Assembly (NCBI GenBank): GCA_002372325.1
Contig: DFFT01000135.1
Coordinates: forward strand, 1-28,631
Direction: 5' to 3'
From: Succinivibrionaceae bacterium UBA3769
GTDB taxonomy: Bacteria; Pseudomonadota; Gammaproteobacteria; Enterobacterales; Succinivibrionaceae
DNA: 28,631 bases
Shown here: positions 1-8,963 of the stretch, piece after piece
Numbering within the stretch: the first letter of the stretch is position 1
Layout: every line of letters begins with the position of its first letter
Translations under genes and position numbers: made by a program
Notes under the pieces: model-generated
What the model was told of the DNA's origin: nothing
The model's database searches: none
The model's input: the letters and a program-made list of their open reading frames with translations, nothing else

Positions 1-804
1 CAAAGACTCCGGGATCTCAGCACGCAGCTTTTTCCGTTTACCACCAGAGGGGAGTACGGCTCCTATTTTGCGGGAGACAACACCATGCGGTTTTCCGGAA
101 ACCTCACTGTGCTGGAGCTTGAAGAGCTCAAGGGCCGGAAGCATCTTCAGCAGGTGGTGCTGTTGCAGCTTATCTATCAGATCCAGCAGGACATGTATCT
201 GGGAGAGCGGGATCGTCCCAAGATCCTCATTATTGATGAGGCCTGGGATCTTCTCAGAAACGGGGACACCGCCTCCTTTATCGAAACCGGTTACCGGAGA
301 TTCCGGAAGTACGGCGGGGCCGCGGTTACGGTAACGCAGTCGATAAACGACCTTTATGAGTCCCCGGCGGGCATGGCCATTCTCGAAAACAGCGCCCATA
401 CCTATCTTCTGGGACAGAAAGCCGAGATCATTGAAGGCCTGAAGCAGCAGGCCCGGCTCCCCCTGACTCCGGGAGAGTACGACCTTCTGAAATCAGTGCA
501 TACCGAGCCCGGGGCCTACTCCGAGATCTTTGTTATCAGCGGCGGCGGTTCCGCTATCGGGAGACTGGTAGTGGATCCCTTCCGGCAGCTTCTTTATTCC
601 ACCCGGGCTCAGGACGTAAGCGCCATCGGGGCATATCAGAAGGCCGGGCTTTCCCTCACGGACGCTCTTAATGCCGTGCTGGCCGACCGGAAAAGGGCCG
701 CCTCCGGAGGAGCCCCCGGCGCAGGCCCGGATACCGGAGAAGGGAGTTCTGAAGAATCCGGCGGCCTTTCTGACCAGGAGAGCGGGAGCAGGGGGCGGCT
801 ATGA
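1..804 (+). CDS. traC: TraC-type conjugative transfer ATPase, C-terminal part (5' end outside window)
   Basis: The frame is open from the first base, so this is the C-terminal 267 residues of a larger protein. TraC is the VirB4-like cytoplasmic ATPase that energises pilus assembly and the mating channel in F-type secretion systems. Seen here: the family-typical PFTTRGEYGSYF segment at the window edge, the Walker B stretch KILIIDEAWDLL at about residues 73-84, and the downstream VTVTQSINDL motif. The Walker A motif would lie upstream of the window. The last 40 or so residues are a Gly/Ser/Glu-rich tail of low complexity. The stop overlaps the next gene's ATG in an ATGA arrangement, so the two are probably translationally coupled. 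Assignment to the F/SXT-type TraC family is confident. Confidence 0.93.
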   Translation, partial: QRLRDLSTQLFPFTTRGEYGSYFAGDNTMRFSGNLTVLELEELKGRKHLQQVVLLQLIYQIQQDMYLGERDRPKILIIDEAWDLLRNGDTASFIETGYRRFRKYGGAAVTVTQSINDLYESPAGMAILENSAHTYLLGQKAEIIEGLKQQARLPLTPGEYDLLKSVHTEPGAYSEIFVISGGGSAIGRLVVDPFRQLLYSTRAQDVSAIGAYQKAGLSLTDALNAVLADRKRAASGGAPGAGPDTGEGSSEESGGLSDQESGSRGRL

Positions 805-1436
805 GACGGAAGACGGGAAGATTAGTCACCGGGATTTTAGCGGGGCTGGTTCTTGTTTCCGGAAGCTCTTTGGCCTTCATGGCAGGCTCGGGATGGCGTC
901 TTGGCCTTGACTTTCAGGAAAAAGCCTGCATTGGCCGGGTATTCCTGTTCAGGAAAGAACAAAACCTTAAAACCGACATTGTCCATGATCCCGCAAGGTT
1001 CCGGGACACTCTGGCCGTGCTGGAGCTCGGGGAGGACTGGTATGTGTTTAAGAAGGGCTCGATGCTCCTTAAAAGGATCGGTGGCATTCCCGGAGACCGC
1101 ATCATTTTTGAAGAAGGGGAGCTCTGTCTAAAAGCGGAGGCGGCGGGAGGAACGGTTTCCGGAAGCGGCGTTTTCGGGAAAGGTCAGGGGATCTGCCAGA
1201 GGCTCCTTGCAGTTCCGGACAAGTGGCGACGGGTTTTTACCAAGGGATTTTTTCAGGGGGCCAAGGCTTCGGATAATCCCGCAGGCTGGCATCAGGAGGG
1301 CGCTTCGGAATACCGGATCCCCCAGGGCCGCATCTTTCTTTCCGGGGATGAGGCTGATTCTCTGGATTCCCGCATTCTGGGCCCCTTGCCCCTGTCCCGT
1401 GCCGCTCATGTCTATCGGGCCATCCGGCTTTGGTAG
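801..1436 (+). CDS. traF: S26-family conjugative transfer signal peptidase (TraF/TrhF type)
   Basis: A 211-residue protein with one N-terminal membrane anchor (about residues 8-28). Membrane-bound peptidases of this type process pilin or other exported proteins in conjugation systems. The general-base lysine segment is visible as LLKRIGGIPGD (Lys about 91), and the C-terminal family box as FLSGDEADSLDSRILGP. The region where a nucleophilic serine would be expected reads KACIGRVFLF, with a cysteine and no obvious serine, so catalytic competence is uncertain. The gene overlaps traC by 4 bp, and the order traC, peptidase, then traU and traN matches SXT/R27-type operons. The symbol follows the SXT/RP4 naming and is not the F-plasmid TraF. 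Confidence 0.82.
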   Translation: MRRKTGRLVTGILAGLVLVSGSSLAFMAGSGWRLGLDFQEKACIGRVFLFRKEQNLKTDIVHDPARFRDTLAVLELGEDWYVFKKGSMLLKRIGGIPGDRIIFEEGELCLKAEAAGGTVSGSGVFGKGQGICQRLLAVPDKWRRVFTKGFFQGAKASDNPAGWHQEGASEYRIPQGRIFLSGDEADSLDSRILGPLPLSRAAHVYRAIRLW

Positions 1437-1535
1437 CGGGGTATAGACCGCGCGGGAAGGAAAGAGCCCGGGAAGGGATCCGGAAGAGCTTAAGAGCGTA
1501 AGAACATAAGAACGCGTGAGTGTGAGGGTGTAATG

Positions 1536-1572
1536 GTGTAAAGGTTAAGGGTGTAAAGGTTAAGGGTGTAAG
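1536..1572 (+). repeat. 15-bp tandem repeat, about 2.5 copies
   Basis: Two exact copies of GTGTAAAGGTTAAGG (1536-1550 and 1551-1565) are followed by a partial third copy. They lie in the 152-bp gap between the signal peptidase gene and the next frame. The unit length keeps the reading phase, but no gene runs through it. It looks like slippage expansion, possibly in a leader region. Confidence 0.7.
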
Positions 1573-1588
1573 AGGAGCGCAGATCATT

Positions 1589-2233
1589 ATGGACAGAGCC
1601 GGAGACAAGACTGTTAAGAGATGGGAGGGACATGCTTCCGGGAATGACTTCCGCTCCGTTTTCCGTGAGGTTTTAGAGAGGGGGAGCAGCATCCTTCTTG
1701 CGGCCGCGCTGTCTCTTTGTCCTCTTGCCGTAACCGCTGGTTATCCGGGGGAAATGGCGTTTTCAGAGAATGATGAGAGCGGGGGTTTTCACGGCAGTCC
1801 TGACACCTCCTCCCGTTATGACGCCGGAGGGGCAAGGCTGGGAGATTCGGGGAAGCGGGGAAAGCAGGAAGATGATGCTTCCGGGGAACAGATTTTAGCG
1901 GCGGTTTCGGGGCTCCCTCATAAGCTTCGGGATGCGGCCGGCACGTTCCCCCGCCGGCTGGACAGGATAGCCGCCGGGCTTAGAAATGGGAGCGCCCCGC
2001 TTTTTAACGGCAGCCGGGTTCCGGATCCTGAGCATGTTCATGATGAAGAGCCTGAAGCTGCGCTTTATGTTCCTGCCGGAGATTTCGGATTACCCCCGGG
2101 AGCTTTGGGACGGGGCGGGAGCGCGGAAGATGCTGCTTCTCATGCCGGGAATCCTTCTCCCGGCGGCCGCCTTCCGGGAAAGTCCCGGATCCGCCGGATC
2201 TCCGGCTGGAACAACCCTGATAACGCCTTTTAA
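1589..2233 (+). CDS. Putative exported protein of unknown identity in the traW/trbC position (possibly frameshifted)
   Basis: A 214-residue frame starting at ATG 1589. A hydrophobic stretch, ILLAAALSLCPLAVTA (about residues 35-50), could be a signal peptide, so a periplasmic product is likely. The rest is rich in Gly, Ser, Asp and Pro, and I recognise no TraW or TrbC motif. From about 1971 to 2246 the +3 frame is also open and reads more like a folded protein (for example FMFLPEISDYPRELW), while the assigned frame becomes Gly/Pro/Ala-rich there. This may mean a frameshift between about 1971 and 2070, with the true C-terminus ending at 2246. The position between the signal peptidase and traU is where traW is normally found. 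Confidence 0.45.
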   Translation: MDRAGDKTVKRWEGHASGNDFRSVFREVLERGSSILLAAALSLCPLAVTAGYPGEMAFSENDESGGFHGSPDTSSRYDAGGARLGDSGKRGKQEDDASGEQILAAVSGLPHKLRDAAGTFPRRLDRIAAGLRNGSAPLFNGSRVPDPEHVHDEEPEAALYVPAGDFGLPPGALGRGGSAEDAASHAGNPSPGGRLPGKSRIRRISGWNNPDNAF

Positions 2234-2246
2234 TCGGGTTTGCTGA

Positions 2247-2615
2247 CATTCCGGCTTTTTAATCTGTTTTTTTGACTATGGAGCGCTGCTGATCTTCCCC
2301 GGGAGCATCCTGCCAGGGAGATGCGGGGATTAAGGAAGGGCTGTCGGAAGATGCCGGGACTTTAAGAGATTTGGCGGAGCTTAGACGATCTCAATGAAAC
2401 AGACGGCGAGATGATGGCAGAGATGACGGCTGAGATAATTGATTGCAAGACTGAAGAGATTAACTGAGATGACCAGGGATAACAGCGACAGAAAGAAATG
2501 GCATTCAGGCCGCAAGGAGGGCTATTCCCGGAATTCGGGGTTGATGCCCAGGCTTAGGGAGTCTTTCCGGAGACTTTTCAGAAAACCGGATCGTTTGGGG
2601 AGGGGAAGCATCTTT
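2247..2615 (+). other. Intergenic region upstream of traU
   Basis: No convincing gene of its own. The traU frame is open upstream from a TTG at 2439, but the encoded segment is basic, lacks family features and precedes a good signal-peptide start at 2616. No clear terminator or promoter was found. Confidence 0.5.
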
Positions 2616-3662
2616 ATGAAAGGGCGGTTCCGGAACCAGGCTTTTCTTTTGATGGCGGCAGGCTTCTTGGGAGCCCTTAATCCTGCCCCGGCGGGAGAAA
2701 GCGGCAGCCTTTCCCGCTACGTCTGCCCCCGGGCTGACATTTTCGGGAAGGTGCTTCAGGATATTCCCTGGTCATCACTGCTTCCGGTGTATATCGGGGG
2801 CACATTTGCCGGAACCGGTTCCTCTCCCGTGCCGGAAAATGCTTCCCGCAAAAGGGTCTGCGGCTGCAAGGACAGTCTCGGGCTTATGAACTACGGAGTG
2901 GTCATGGGACTGTGGGAGCCGGCGTTTCTCATTGAGTTTACCCGGAAGCCGGGCTGCTTTCCGGTGCTGGGCACCGAGCTCCCGCTTCCGGAAAGCACTG
3001 TGGGTTCTCTGGGTTCGGGGGGAGATGCCGCCGCGGATATCAGCTTTTTCCATGCCCATCTCTACTCCTTTCCCCTTTTTACCATGCTTAATATTTTCAG
3101 CGACCTTAACTGCGGAAGAAGCGAATACCAGGATATGGATCTTCTCTATGCTTCGGAGCTGGATCCCGTGTGGCAGTCGGAACTCCGGGCTCTCCGGGAG
3201 ATCCCGGAATCCCGGGTTACCGCCAATGCCGCCGGGGTGGCCTCATGCAGTCAGGATGCCATAGCCGCCTACCGGGGCGAGATAAATACGGCTCTCCCGC
3301 ACTGCGCCGGGGCCTGGGGCTACCTTTACCCTCTTACCGGATGGGCGGGCTCTTCCGGCGGCGTATCAGAAAACACCTCCCTTCTTACCGCCCGGCTTCT
3401 GACCCTGCTGCACCATCGCGGCCTTCTCAGGAATACCATGGGGGATCAGGCTCTCTGTCAGGGGGAGCACTCTCTTTATGCTGATAAGTCCATGTACCGC
3501 TTCAGCATGATTTATCCCGTAGCGGAGTCCTCAAGCACGCATTTCTGGGGCGAACCGGTAAGCAGGTGGCAGGGAGATCTCAGGATCCCGCCGGGGTTTC
3601 ATGAAGCGGTGTATGTGGTATGGCGTTACCGGAACTGCTGTCTCGGAGCCGGCGGTAATTAA
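2616..3662 (+). CDS. traU: TraU conjugal transfer / mating-pair protein
   Basis: TraU is a periplasmic protein needed for DNA transfer in F-type systems. The frame shows the family signature through most of its length: GLWEPAFLIEFTRKPGCF, FFHAHLYSFPLFTMLNIF, the ASELDPVWQ segment, CAGAWGYLYPLTGW, and the C-terminal VVWRYRNCCLG. Conserved cysteines sit at the expected places. Start choice: ATG 2616 gives 348 residues, close to the roughly 330 of F TraU. It begins directly with a signal peptide (MKGRFRNQAFLLMAAGFLGA) and is preceded by a GAGGGGA Shine-Dalgarno. A longer frame from TTG 2439 would put 59 extra basic residues before the signal peptide and is less likely. The gene lies between the unidentified exported protein and traN. 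Confidence 0.93.
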   Translation: MKGRFRNQAFLLMAAGFLGALNPAPAGESGSLSRYVCPRADIFGKVLQDIPWSSLLPVYIGGTFAGTGSSPVPENASRKRVCGCKDSLGLMNYGVVMGLWEPAFLIEFTRKPGCFPVLGTELPLPESTVGSLGSGGDAAADISFFHAHLYSFPLFTMLNIFSDLNCGRSEYQDMDLLYASELDPVWQSELRALREIPESRVTANAAGVASCSQDAIAAYRGEINTALPHCAGAWGYLYPLTGWAGSSGGVSENTSLLTARLLTLLHHRGLLRNTMGDQALCQGEHSLYADKSMYRFSMIYPVAESSSTHFWGEPVSRWQGDLRIPPGFHEAVYVVWRYRNCCLGAGGN

Positions 3663-3798
3663 GAAACGAGGGCAGTCTTTTGAGAGCAGGCAATAAAGGT
3701 GATCAGGGAAGCAGCAAAGGAAAAGTGACAATGGAAAAGCAATGGCAGCGGCAAGGGAATGGGCAAAGGAAGCGGGAGATCTTTCGGAAGGTGATGGC

Positions 3799-6700
3799 AT
3801 GGTAAAAAAGAGATGCGGGAAAGGATCTGGGAAACAGGCTGAGACCGTAATGTTTCGGAAAATGCCCCGGAAAAAGCCCATGAAACAGATGGTGAGACGG
3901 ATACTGAGAAAGCTGCTCACCGGGACTCCGGGAAGGAATTTCGGGAGAGCAGGGATCAGACGGGGCTTCCCGGTTCTTTTCGCTGTTATTCTGGCTTCGG
4001 CATCCGCGCCTCCGGGGGCTCTGGCATCAGACTACGGATATTCGTCATCCCTGAGTCCGGAAAGCCTGACACCCCGGGAACAGGCCGCGCGGGCCGGACA
4101 GTCTCTCGGACATAGTGCTCTGGGAAGCTTTAACCCCGGAGATCTGTCCGCTTTGGAGCAGGACATCTTTGCGACGGGGAGGGATTTTCAGGAGGAAGGA
4201 GCAAAAGGGGGAACGACCGTAACTTCCCGAACATCTGGAACTTTCGGAACATCCGTGTCTGGCAAACAAGATAAAGATGCCATCGCCGCCGGGGCTCTGG
4301 AGCTTGCGGAGACGCTCTCCCTTCGGGAACCCGGCTCTCAGGAAAAGGAACGGCTTTTAAGGGAGCGGCCTCTTTACACTGCGGCCATGGAAATGCCTGC
4401 GGGAGAAAACAGCAGCAGCAATGGGGCATCATGTACGCCCAGGGAGCGGATGAGGTTTCAGGAGGTACGCTGTCCGGCACCGGTCGAAAGCAGTCCCTCC
4501 TGTCATCTCGTTCATGTCTTCAGCTCGGATATGACAGAGGCTGATTTTGGTACCGAACTCAGCTTCCGGCCCTGTCAGGACAGCACCGGAGAAGATGCCG
4601 GCACGGCCTGCTATGAGTTCTGGATGGGGGATACCAGAGATAACAGTCTCTCGGGGAACTGCAGCATTTTTGAGGCGGAAACCGGGTTTACGGTAAAGTA
4701 TCCGGAGCTGGTATCTTCTCTGGAGCTCGCTGAGGTGTTTTACGATGACTATCTTCAGCTCTGGGGCAATACCGAAGGCGATGTTACCGGAGATGATGCT
4801 TCCTCCGGGGATTATCAGAGCGGGGACAGTGCAGTGTCCGGCAAAACCCGGGATCGGGGGATGGAAAAGATCATGTCCTTCCCGAATGAAAGCTTTCCGC
4901 CGGAAACTCCCGGCCCCTGCGAGCTCTCGGAAAGCCGTCATGAATATCCCGGCCGGGACATCTGGCCGCTTTTCCGGAAAAGGATCCGTCCGGGGGAACC
5001 CCTTCACGTCCGGCTCCGCCAGCGGGTGTCGGTTACCGGAAACGGGGAAGGATACATGCTGTTCCGGCTCAGATTCAAAGCGGGAGCTCTCAGTCTGGAT
5101 GAATACCGGGGGTTGGAGTGTCTTAAGAACCTTCCTGAAGACCGGAACTGGGAGTTTGTCTGCGAGAGCCGCGCGGAGGAAACATCTCCCGGCTCCTATG
5201 ATGCCGGGGGACTTCCGGTTATGCGGGATTCCTTTACGAGACCCCGGGAGTTTCAGGGCGGGCTTTCCGGGCTCTGGGATCCCTTCTGTCGTGAGGGCAC
5301 GGTGCGGGAAGCGCGGGAAAGCACGGCATCTCACAGCGGAGATATTGCGGGACAGGATTGGAAAGACGGGCAGGAAGCCGGGCAAGACGGCGGGTATGGC
5401 GGCGGGAATAGCGGACAGAACGGAGTCGGGAATACAGGCTGGAATAGCGCTTCCGGAGATTCCTGCGGGGCTCTCGGGATTTACCGTTACTGTGAAAGAG
5501 TCTATACCGGGAATAATGAAGGAGACGGGGGCGGAAATACTGCCGGGGCGGAGATCTGGAAGTGCGCGGATGAGATCCCCTGTCCGCCGAATATTGCGGA
5601 TTCCGGGGACAGCGAGATCCGGGACGGAGCTTCTGACCATGGTTCCCGGGAATGCAAGCGTGTTACCCGGGAGATCACCGTTCCCGAAAGCGGGGTCTTT
5701 ACGGAAAGACGGGTGTGCGGGATCTACCGGGATGACAGGGGACAGGTCATTGACGAGTGTCAGGGATTTCAGGAACAGGGCTGCTCTTTAGCACGGCGGG
5801 ACTGCCTGGATCCGGAAAAGGATCCCGGGGAATTCTGCGGGAGCCAGACTCTGGTGTGGGACTGCCCCCGGGAATTCACCTCCGGAAGAAAGCTCCGGGA
5901 GACGGTCATTGACTGTCCGGGACAGGATCTTTGCGCCGGTACCTCCTGCACCGGTACAGTAACAGAAGAGGCCGGAGACATTACCGGGGCCATGCTGTCT
6001 CTTCAGCTTATGAATTACATGCAGGACGATATCAGCTGCATCGGGGCTGATGGCAGCAGAACCGTGGACTGCCGGATATTTCAGGGAGAGGAACGGGAAT
6101 GCCGGGAGGGCTATGGCGGCAAAATGCGCTGCTGCACTGATGGCGGAGCTGCGGATATCACGGATTATGTCCGGCTTACTGCCTATACCATGAGTCTTAA
6201 AAGCGCATTGGGGGCGGTACGGGCGACAGAACCGGTATTCGGAAGCTGGGCCCGCCGGGAGGCTCTCCGGGACAGCACCGGGCTTATCAGCTCCAGTCTG
6301 GATTCCATTGTGGCCTCTGCCGGAGAGGAAAGCGCCCGGGCGGCAGCCCAGGGGTTTACCGAAGCCATGACCAGAAAGCTGGCGGATTTTGTGGCAGAGA
6401 CCTTCGGGGACGAGTTCAGAAACGCTTTGTTTACTGAAACCGTCAACGAAGGCGGGGCCATGACGGTGGAGCTTAACACCACGGTGGCGGCCTGCGCCAA
6501 CTGGGCCATGACTGCCTATGTAGCCTATCAGCTGGGACGGACGGTATTCAAGATGATGACCGCCTGTAAGCCGGAGGAGCAGGAAACCGCGCTCCGTATT
6601 GGTCTCAAATCCTGCATTTATCAGGGGAGCTCCTGCTCGGTGAAGGTGCTTAAAAAATGCGTGGTTCATAAAAGGCGGTACTGCTGCTATTCATCTCCGC

Positions 6701-6972
6701 TGGCCCGGATTGTTATGTCAAGGCCGGAAGCGATTGAGATTGCCGGAGGCACCTGCGGCGGCATTCCTTTGAGCAGGCTTTCGGAGATAGATTTAAGCAG
6801 CATTGATCTCTCGGAATGGGCCTACTATCTTGACAGGAGCGGGCTTCTTCCCGATGGGGAGTTCTCTCTGGAAAGTCTTACGGGATCCGGGAGCGCGCTT
6901 AATACCGGGCATCGGGACAATACCGCGGTTCGCACGGAAAAGCGGCTTCAGAATCTTAAGGGCGGGGACTGA
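3799..6972 (+). CDS. traN: TraN mating-pair stabilisation protein, long form
   Basis: TraN is a cysteine-rich outer-membrane protein that stabilises mating pairs. A long basic N-terminus precedes a signal peptide (hydrophobic core FPVLFAVILASASAPPGALA, cleavage likely before SDYG). Many cysteines follow. The C-terminal block is typical of the family, with SCIYQGSSCSV, KKCVVHKRRYCCYSSPLARI and the GGTCGGIPLSRLSEIDLSSI segment. A Gly/Asn/Gln-rich linker (5341-5460) divides the protein. At about 1057 residues it is much longer than F TraN (602) and nearer the SXT/R27 type. ATG 3799 is chosen because GGAAGG lies 7 bases upstream; an in-frame ATG at 3742 would add 19 residues. No conjugation gene follows it in the window. 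Confidence 0.92.
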   Translation: MVKKRCGKGSGKQAETVMFRKMPRKKPMKQMVRRILRKLLTGTPGRNFGRAGIRRGFPVLFAVILASASAPPGALASDYGYSSSLSPESLTPREQAARAGQSLGHSALGSFNPGDLSALEQDIFATGRDFQEEGAKGGTTVTSRTSGTFGTSVSGKQDKDAIAAGALELAETLSLREPGSQEKERLLRERPLYTAAMEMPAGENSSSNGASCTPRERMRFQEVRCPAPVESSPSCHLVHVFSSDMTEADFGTELSFRPCQDSTGEDAGTACYEFWMGDTRDNSLSGNCSIFEAETGFTVKYPELVSSLELAEVFYDDYLQLWGNTEGDVTGDDASSGDYQSGDSAVSGKTRDRGMEKIMSFPNESFPPETPGPCELSESRHEYPGRDIWPLFRKRIRPGEPLHVRLRQRVSVTGNGEGYMLFRLRFKAGALSLDEYRGLECLKNLPEDRNWEFVCESRAEETSPGSYDAGGLPVMRDSFTRPREFQGGLSGLWDPFCREGTVREARESTASHSGDIAGQDWKDGQEAGQDGGYGGGNSGQNGVGNTGWNSASGDSCGALGIYRYCERVYTGNNEGDGGGNTAGAEIWKCADEIPCPPNIADSGDSEIRDGASDHGSRECKRVTREITVPESGVFTERRVCGIYRDDRGQVIDECQGFQEQGCSLARRDCLDPEKDPGEFCGSQTLVWDCPREFTSGRKLRETVIDCPGQDLCAGTSCTGTVTEEAGDITGAMLSLQLMNYMQDDISCIGADGSRTVDCRIFQGEERECREGYGGKMRCCTDGGAADITDYVRLTAYTMSLKSALGAVRATEPVFGSWARREALRDSTGLISSSLDSIVASAGEESARAAAQGFTEAMTRKLADFVAETFGDEFRNALFTETVNEGGAMTVELNTTVAACANWAMTAYVAYQLGRTVFKMMTACKPEEQETALRIGLKSCIYQGSSCSVKVLKKCVVHKRRYCCYSSPLARIVMSRPEAIEIAGGTCGGIPLSRLSEIDLSSIDLSEWAYYLDRSGLLPDGEFSLESLTGSGSALNTGHRDNTAVRTEKRLQNLKGGD

Positions 6973-7166
6973 GAAGCACAGGTACAGGCGGAACAAGAAG
7001 ACAGGAGAACAAGAGTCCGGAGAAAGAAATAAGAGATGGGAGATAAGAGGCGGGATCGCCATTGCTTTGGATATTTCCGGAGCAGGATGACAGCGGAGTC
7101 CGTTAAAACCGGCCATGCGGTGACCGGTTAATCAGGAAAAAGGGGATTTCATTGTTGCGATGACGC

Positions 7167-8963
7167 TTAATCAGGGGTGCTGCCTCCCATGACATTGCAA
7201 TACTTCCGGCCGAATACTATGCCGAACTCCCTTACAGTACCGTAATCCTTACGAATCTCACGGTCATAGCCATTTTCGGCTATTTCCTTAAGAGCCTTCA
7301 GGCATTCCTGTTTCCGCAGGGAAAGCCGCATGCTGCCGCCTGTTTTGCAGTTCATGATAACGGCAATACCTCTGCCCTTGTTCTTAATAACGAGATAAAA
7401 ACAGCCATTTCCGTTGCCACTATCGGCTTCGAGGTTGTTATCCGAGAATCCGGCGGTTATGCCGAGTGCCCTGATCATAAAGCTTTTATGGAATGCACTG
7501 CCGGAGTCCTGAGCGCTGATAAAGTCCTGAAGCATCGTATTCATGATTTCAGATACTTTCTCGGCATCACCGTTAAAGAGACTGTCCCGGAGATTTTGGC
7601 TCATTTCAGCCCACTCCGGATTTCTGCTGCTGAATAAGAAATCTGCCTTTCGGGCAAAAGAGTCCCATACCTCGCGGTTAGGAATTTTAACTGCCGTTTT
7701 GTATTCATCGGAGGGAATCACATCCTTTGCTGCAGTCAGATATCCGGAATGCAGCATCAGAGCGGCTAAGGTAGTGAAATCAGCAACCTTGCTGATATCC
7801 GGATAGGAGGTAAATTCCCGGTGAGCAATTTCTGCGGTATTTCCTTCCAGAAGTTCCTGAATACGATCTGAATTATACCCGCGGGATTGCCTGATTGAGC
7901 TCTCAATGATGTCGCCTGCGCCGGAATTGATCAGAAAATTTTCCGGCGGGAAGGCGGCAGGATTGTTTCCGGGCCGGAAAGCCTGCTCCAGGAATTTAAT
8001 AACGCTCCACGGGCACACCATATCAGCGCCGGCAAAGTTATAGCCGCCGTACCATTCAATAACATCGGGAATGCGGTTTTCCAGGCTGAGACGCTTTAAC
8101 AGGTCTCCGGTTTCATCTTTGGTGAAGCCGATAAAATCTGAATAAACCGTATCGAATATGTCGCATTTGTCATAGTTGTTGAAGCCTGAATAGATGCTCT
8201 GACAGGAAATATGATGGACACCTGTGAGAAAGCCCTGGAAGATATCGCTGTTGTCCTTCAGAGTCACGCTCAGGATGCTCTGGATAAAGGCAGCCATGCG
8301 GGGATAATAGCCCCGCGCCGCCGCTTTTTGCAGGGGCTCGTCCCAGTCATCAATGATAATGACAGGATTTTTATTGCAGGCTTTGTTAAGGCATCTCGCC
8401 AGGTTGGCTAAAAAATCCAGCACCAGGTTATTATTGATTCCGTCAAAGTTTCCGTCGCTCCCGAAAACAGGAGCTTTCCCGGTATTAAGATCCCGGATCC
8501 GCCGCAGGAACACGGTATCCAGATCGTTCCGCCGGGTCAGAAAGTCAAACTTGTCCGAGAGGGCGGCAAATACCCGGATAAGCGCCTTAACAGCATCCTG
8601 AAAAGTTTCTCCGTCCAAGTCTTTAAAGGAAAGACTGATGACGGGATAACGGCCCATGTATTTGTTGCAGAAAGCTTTGTTTTTTGAGATGGCAAGATCC
8701 TTAAAGAGCCTTTTCGGACGGCTTCTGTCCTCCGGATGCCGGTAGTTCATTTCCAGAAAGCAGGACAGCATGCTCATGAAGAGAGTCTTCCCGAATTTCC
8801 GGGGTCTCAGGATCATGGGCACCATACTTCCCGAGTTAAGAAGTGACTCAAGACAGGAGGTTTTGTCTATATAGATCATGCCATTACTGATGATATCTTC
8901 AAAATCATTAGAATCAGCAGGAAAAGCATAACCGGATACCGCTGCTTCCTTCTTTATTTCCAT
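7167..8963 (-). CDS. AAA-ATPase-like / PD-(D/E)XK superfamily protein with degenerate nuclease site
   Basis: A 598-residue member of the AAA-ATPase-like plus C-terminal PD-(D/E)XK family common in gut anaerobes. The second ATG (8963) is chosen over 8969 because AAGGA sits 6 bases upstream and the N-terminus then matches the paralogue at 24299 (MEIKK versus MAIKK). The Walker A-like RPRKFGKT is at about residues 53-60. Walker B reads IIIDDWDEP where the paralogue has IIIDEYDVP. In the C-terminal domain the paralogue's acidic residues in EGYYHGF, FSDIIL and LEFKK are replaced here (SAFHKSF, FYLVI, MNCKT), so nuclease activity is doubtful although the frame is intact. It runs opposite to traN and its neighbours. 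No biochemical role is firmly known for this family. Confidence 0.85.
   Translation of the reverse strand: MEIKKEAAVSGYAFPADSNDFEDIISNGMIYIDKTSCLESLLNSGSMVPMILRPRKFGKTLFMSMLSCFLEMNYRHPEDRSRPKRLFKDLAISKNKAFCNKYMGRYPVISLSFKDLDGETFQDAVKALIRVFAALSDKFDFLTRRNDLDTVFLRRIRDLNTGKAPVFGSDGNFDGINNNLVLDFLANLARCLNKACNKNPVIIIDDWDEPLQKAAARGYYPRMAAFIQSILSVTLKDNSDIFQGFLTGVHHISCQSIYSGFNNYDKCDIFDTVYSDFIGFTKDETGDLLKRLSLENRIPDVIEWYGGYNFAGADMVCPWSVIKFLEQAFRPGNNPAAFPPENFLINSGAGDIIESSIRQSRGYNSDRIQELLEGNTAEIAHREFTSYPDISKVADFTTLAALMLHSGYLTAAKDVIPSDEYKTAVKIPNREVWDSFARKADFLFSSRNPEWAEMSQNLRDSLFNGDAEKVSEIMNTMLQDFISAQDSGSAFHKSFMIRALGITAGFSDNNLEADSGNGNGCFYLVIKNKGRGIAVIMNCKTGGSMRLSLRKQECLKALKEIAENGYDREIRKDYGTVREFGIVFGRKYCNVMGGSTPD

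Noticed and set aside
4429..5640. Long minus-strand open frame (403 aa) inside traN
   Set aside because: Shadow of a GC-rich gene: Pro/Arg/Ile-rich without family features, while the plus frame is clearly TraN.
4745..5791. Plus-strand +2 frame (348 aa) inside traN
   Set aside because: Out-of-phase shadow rich in Arg and Gly with no recognisable domain.
5788..6669. Minus-strand frame of 293 aa opposite the traN C-terminus
   Set aside because: Covers the best-conserved part of TraN; no independent start signal or motif.
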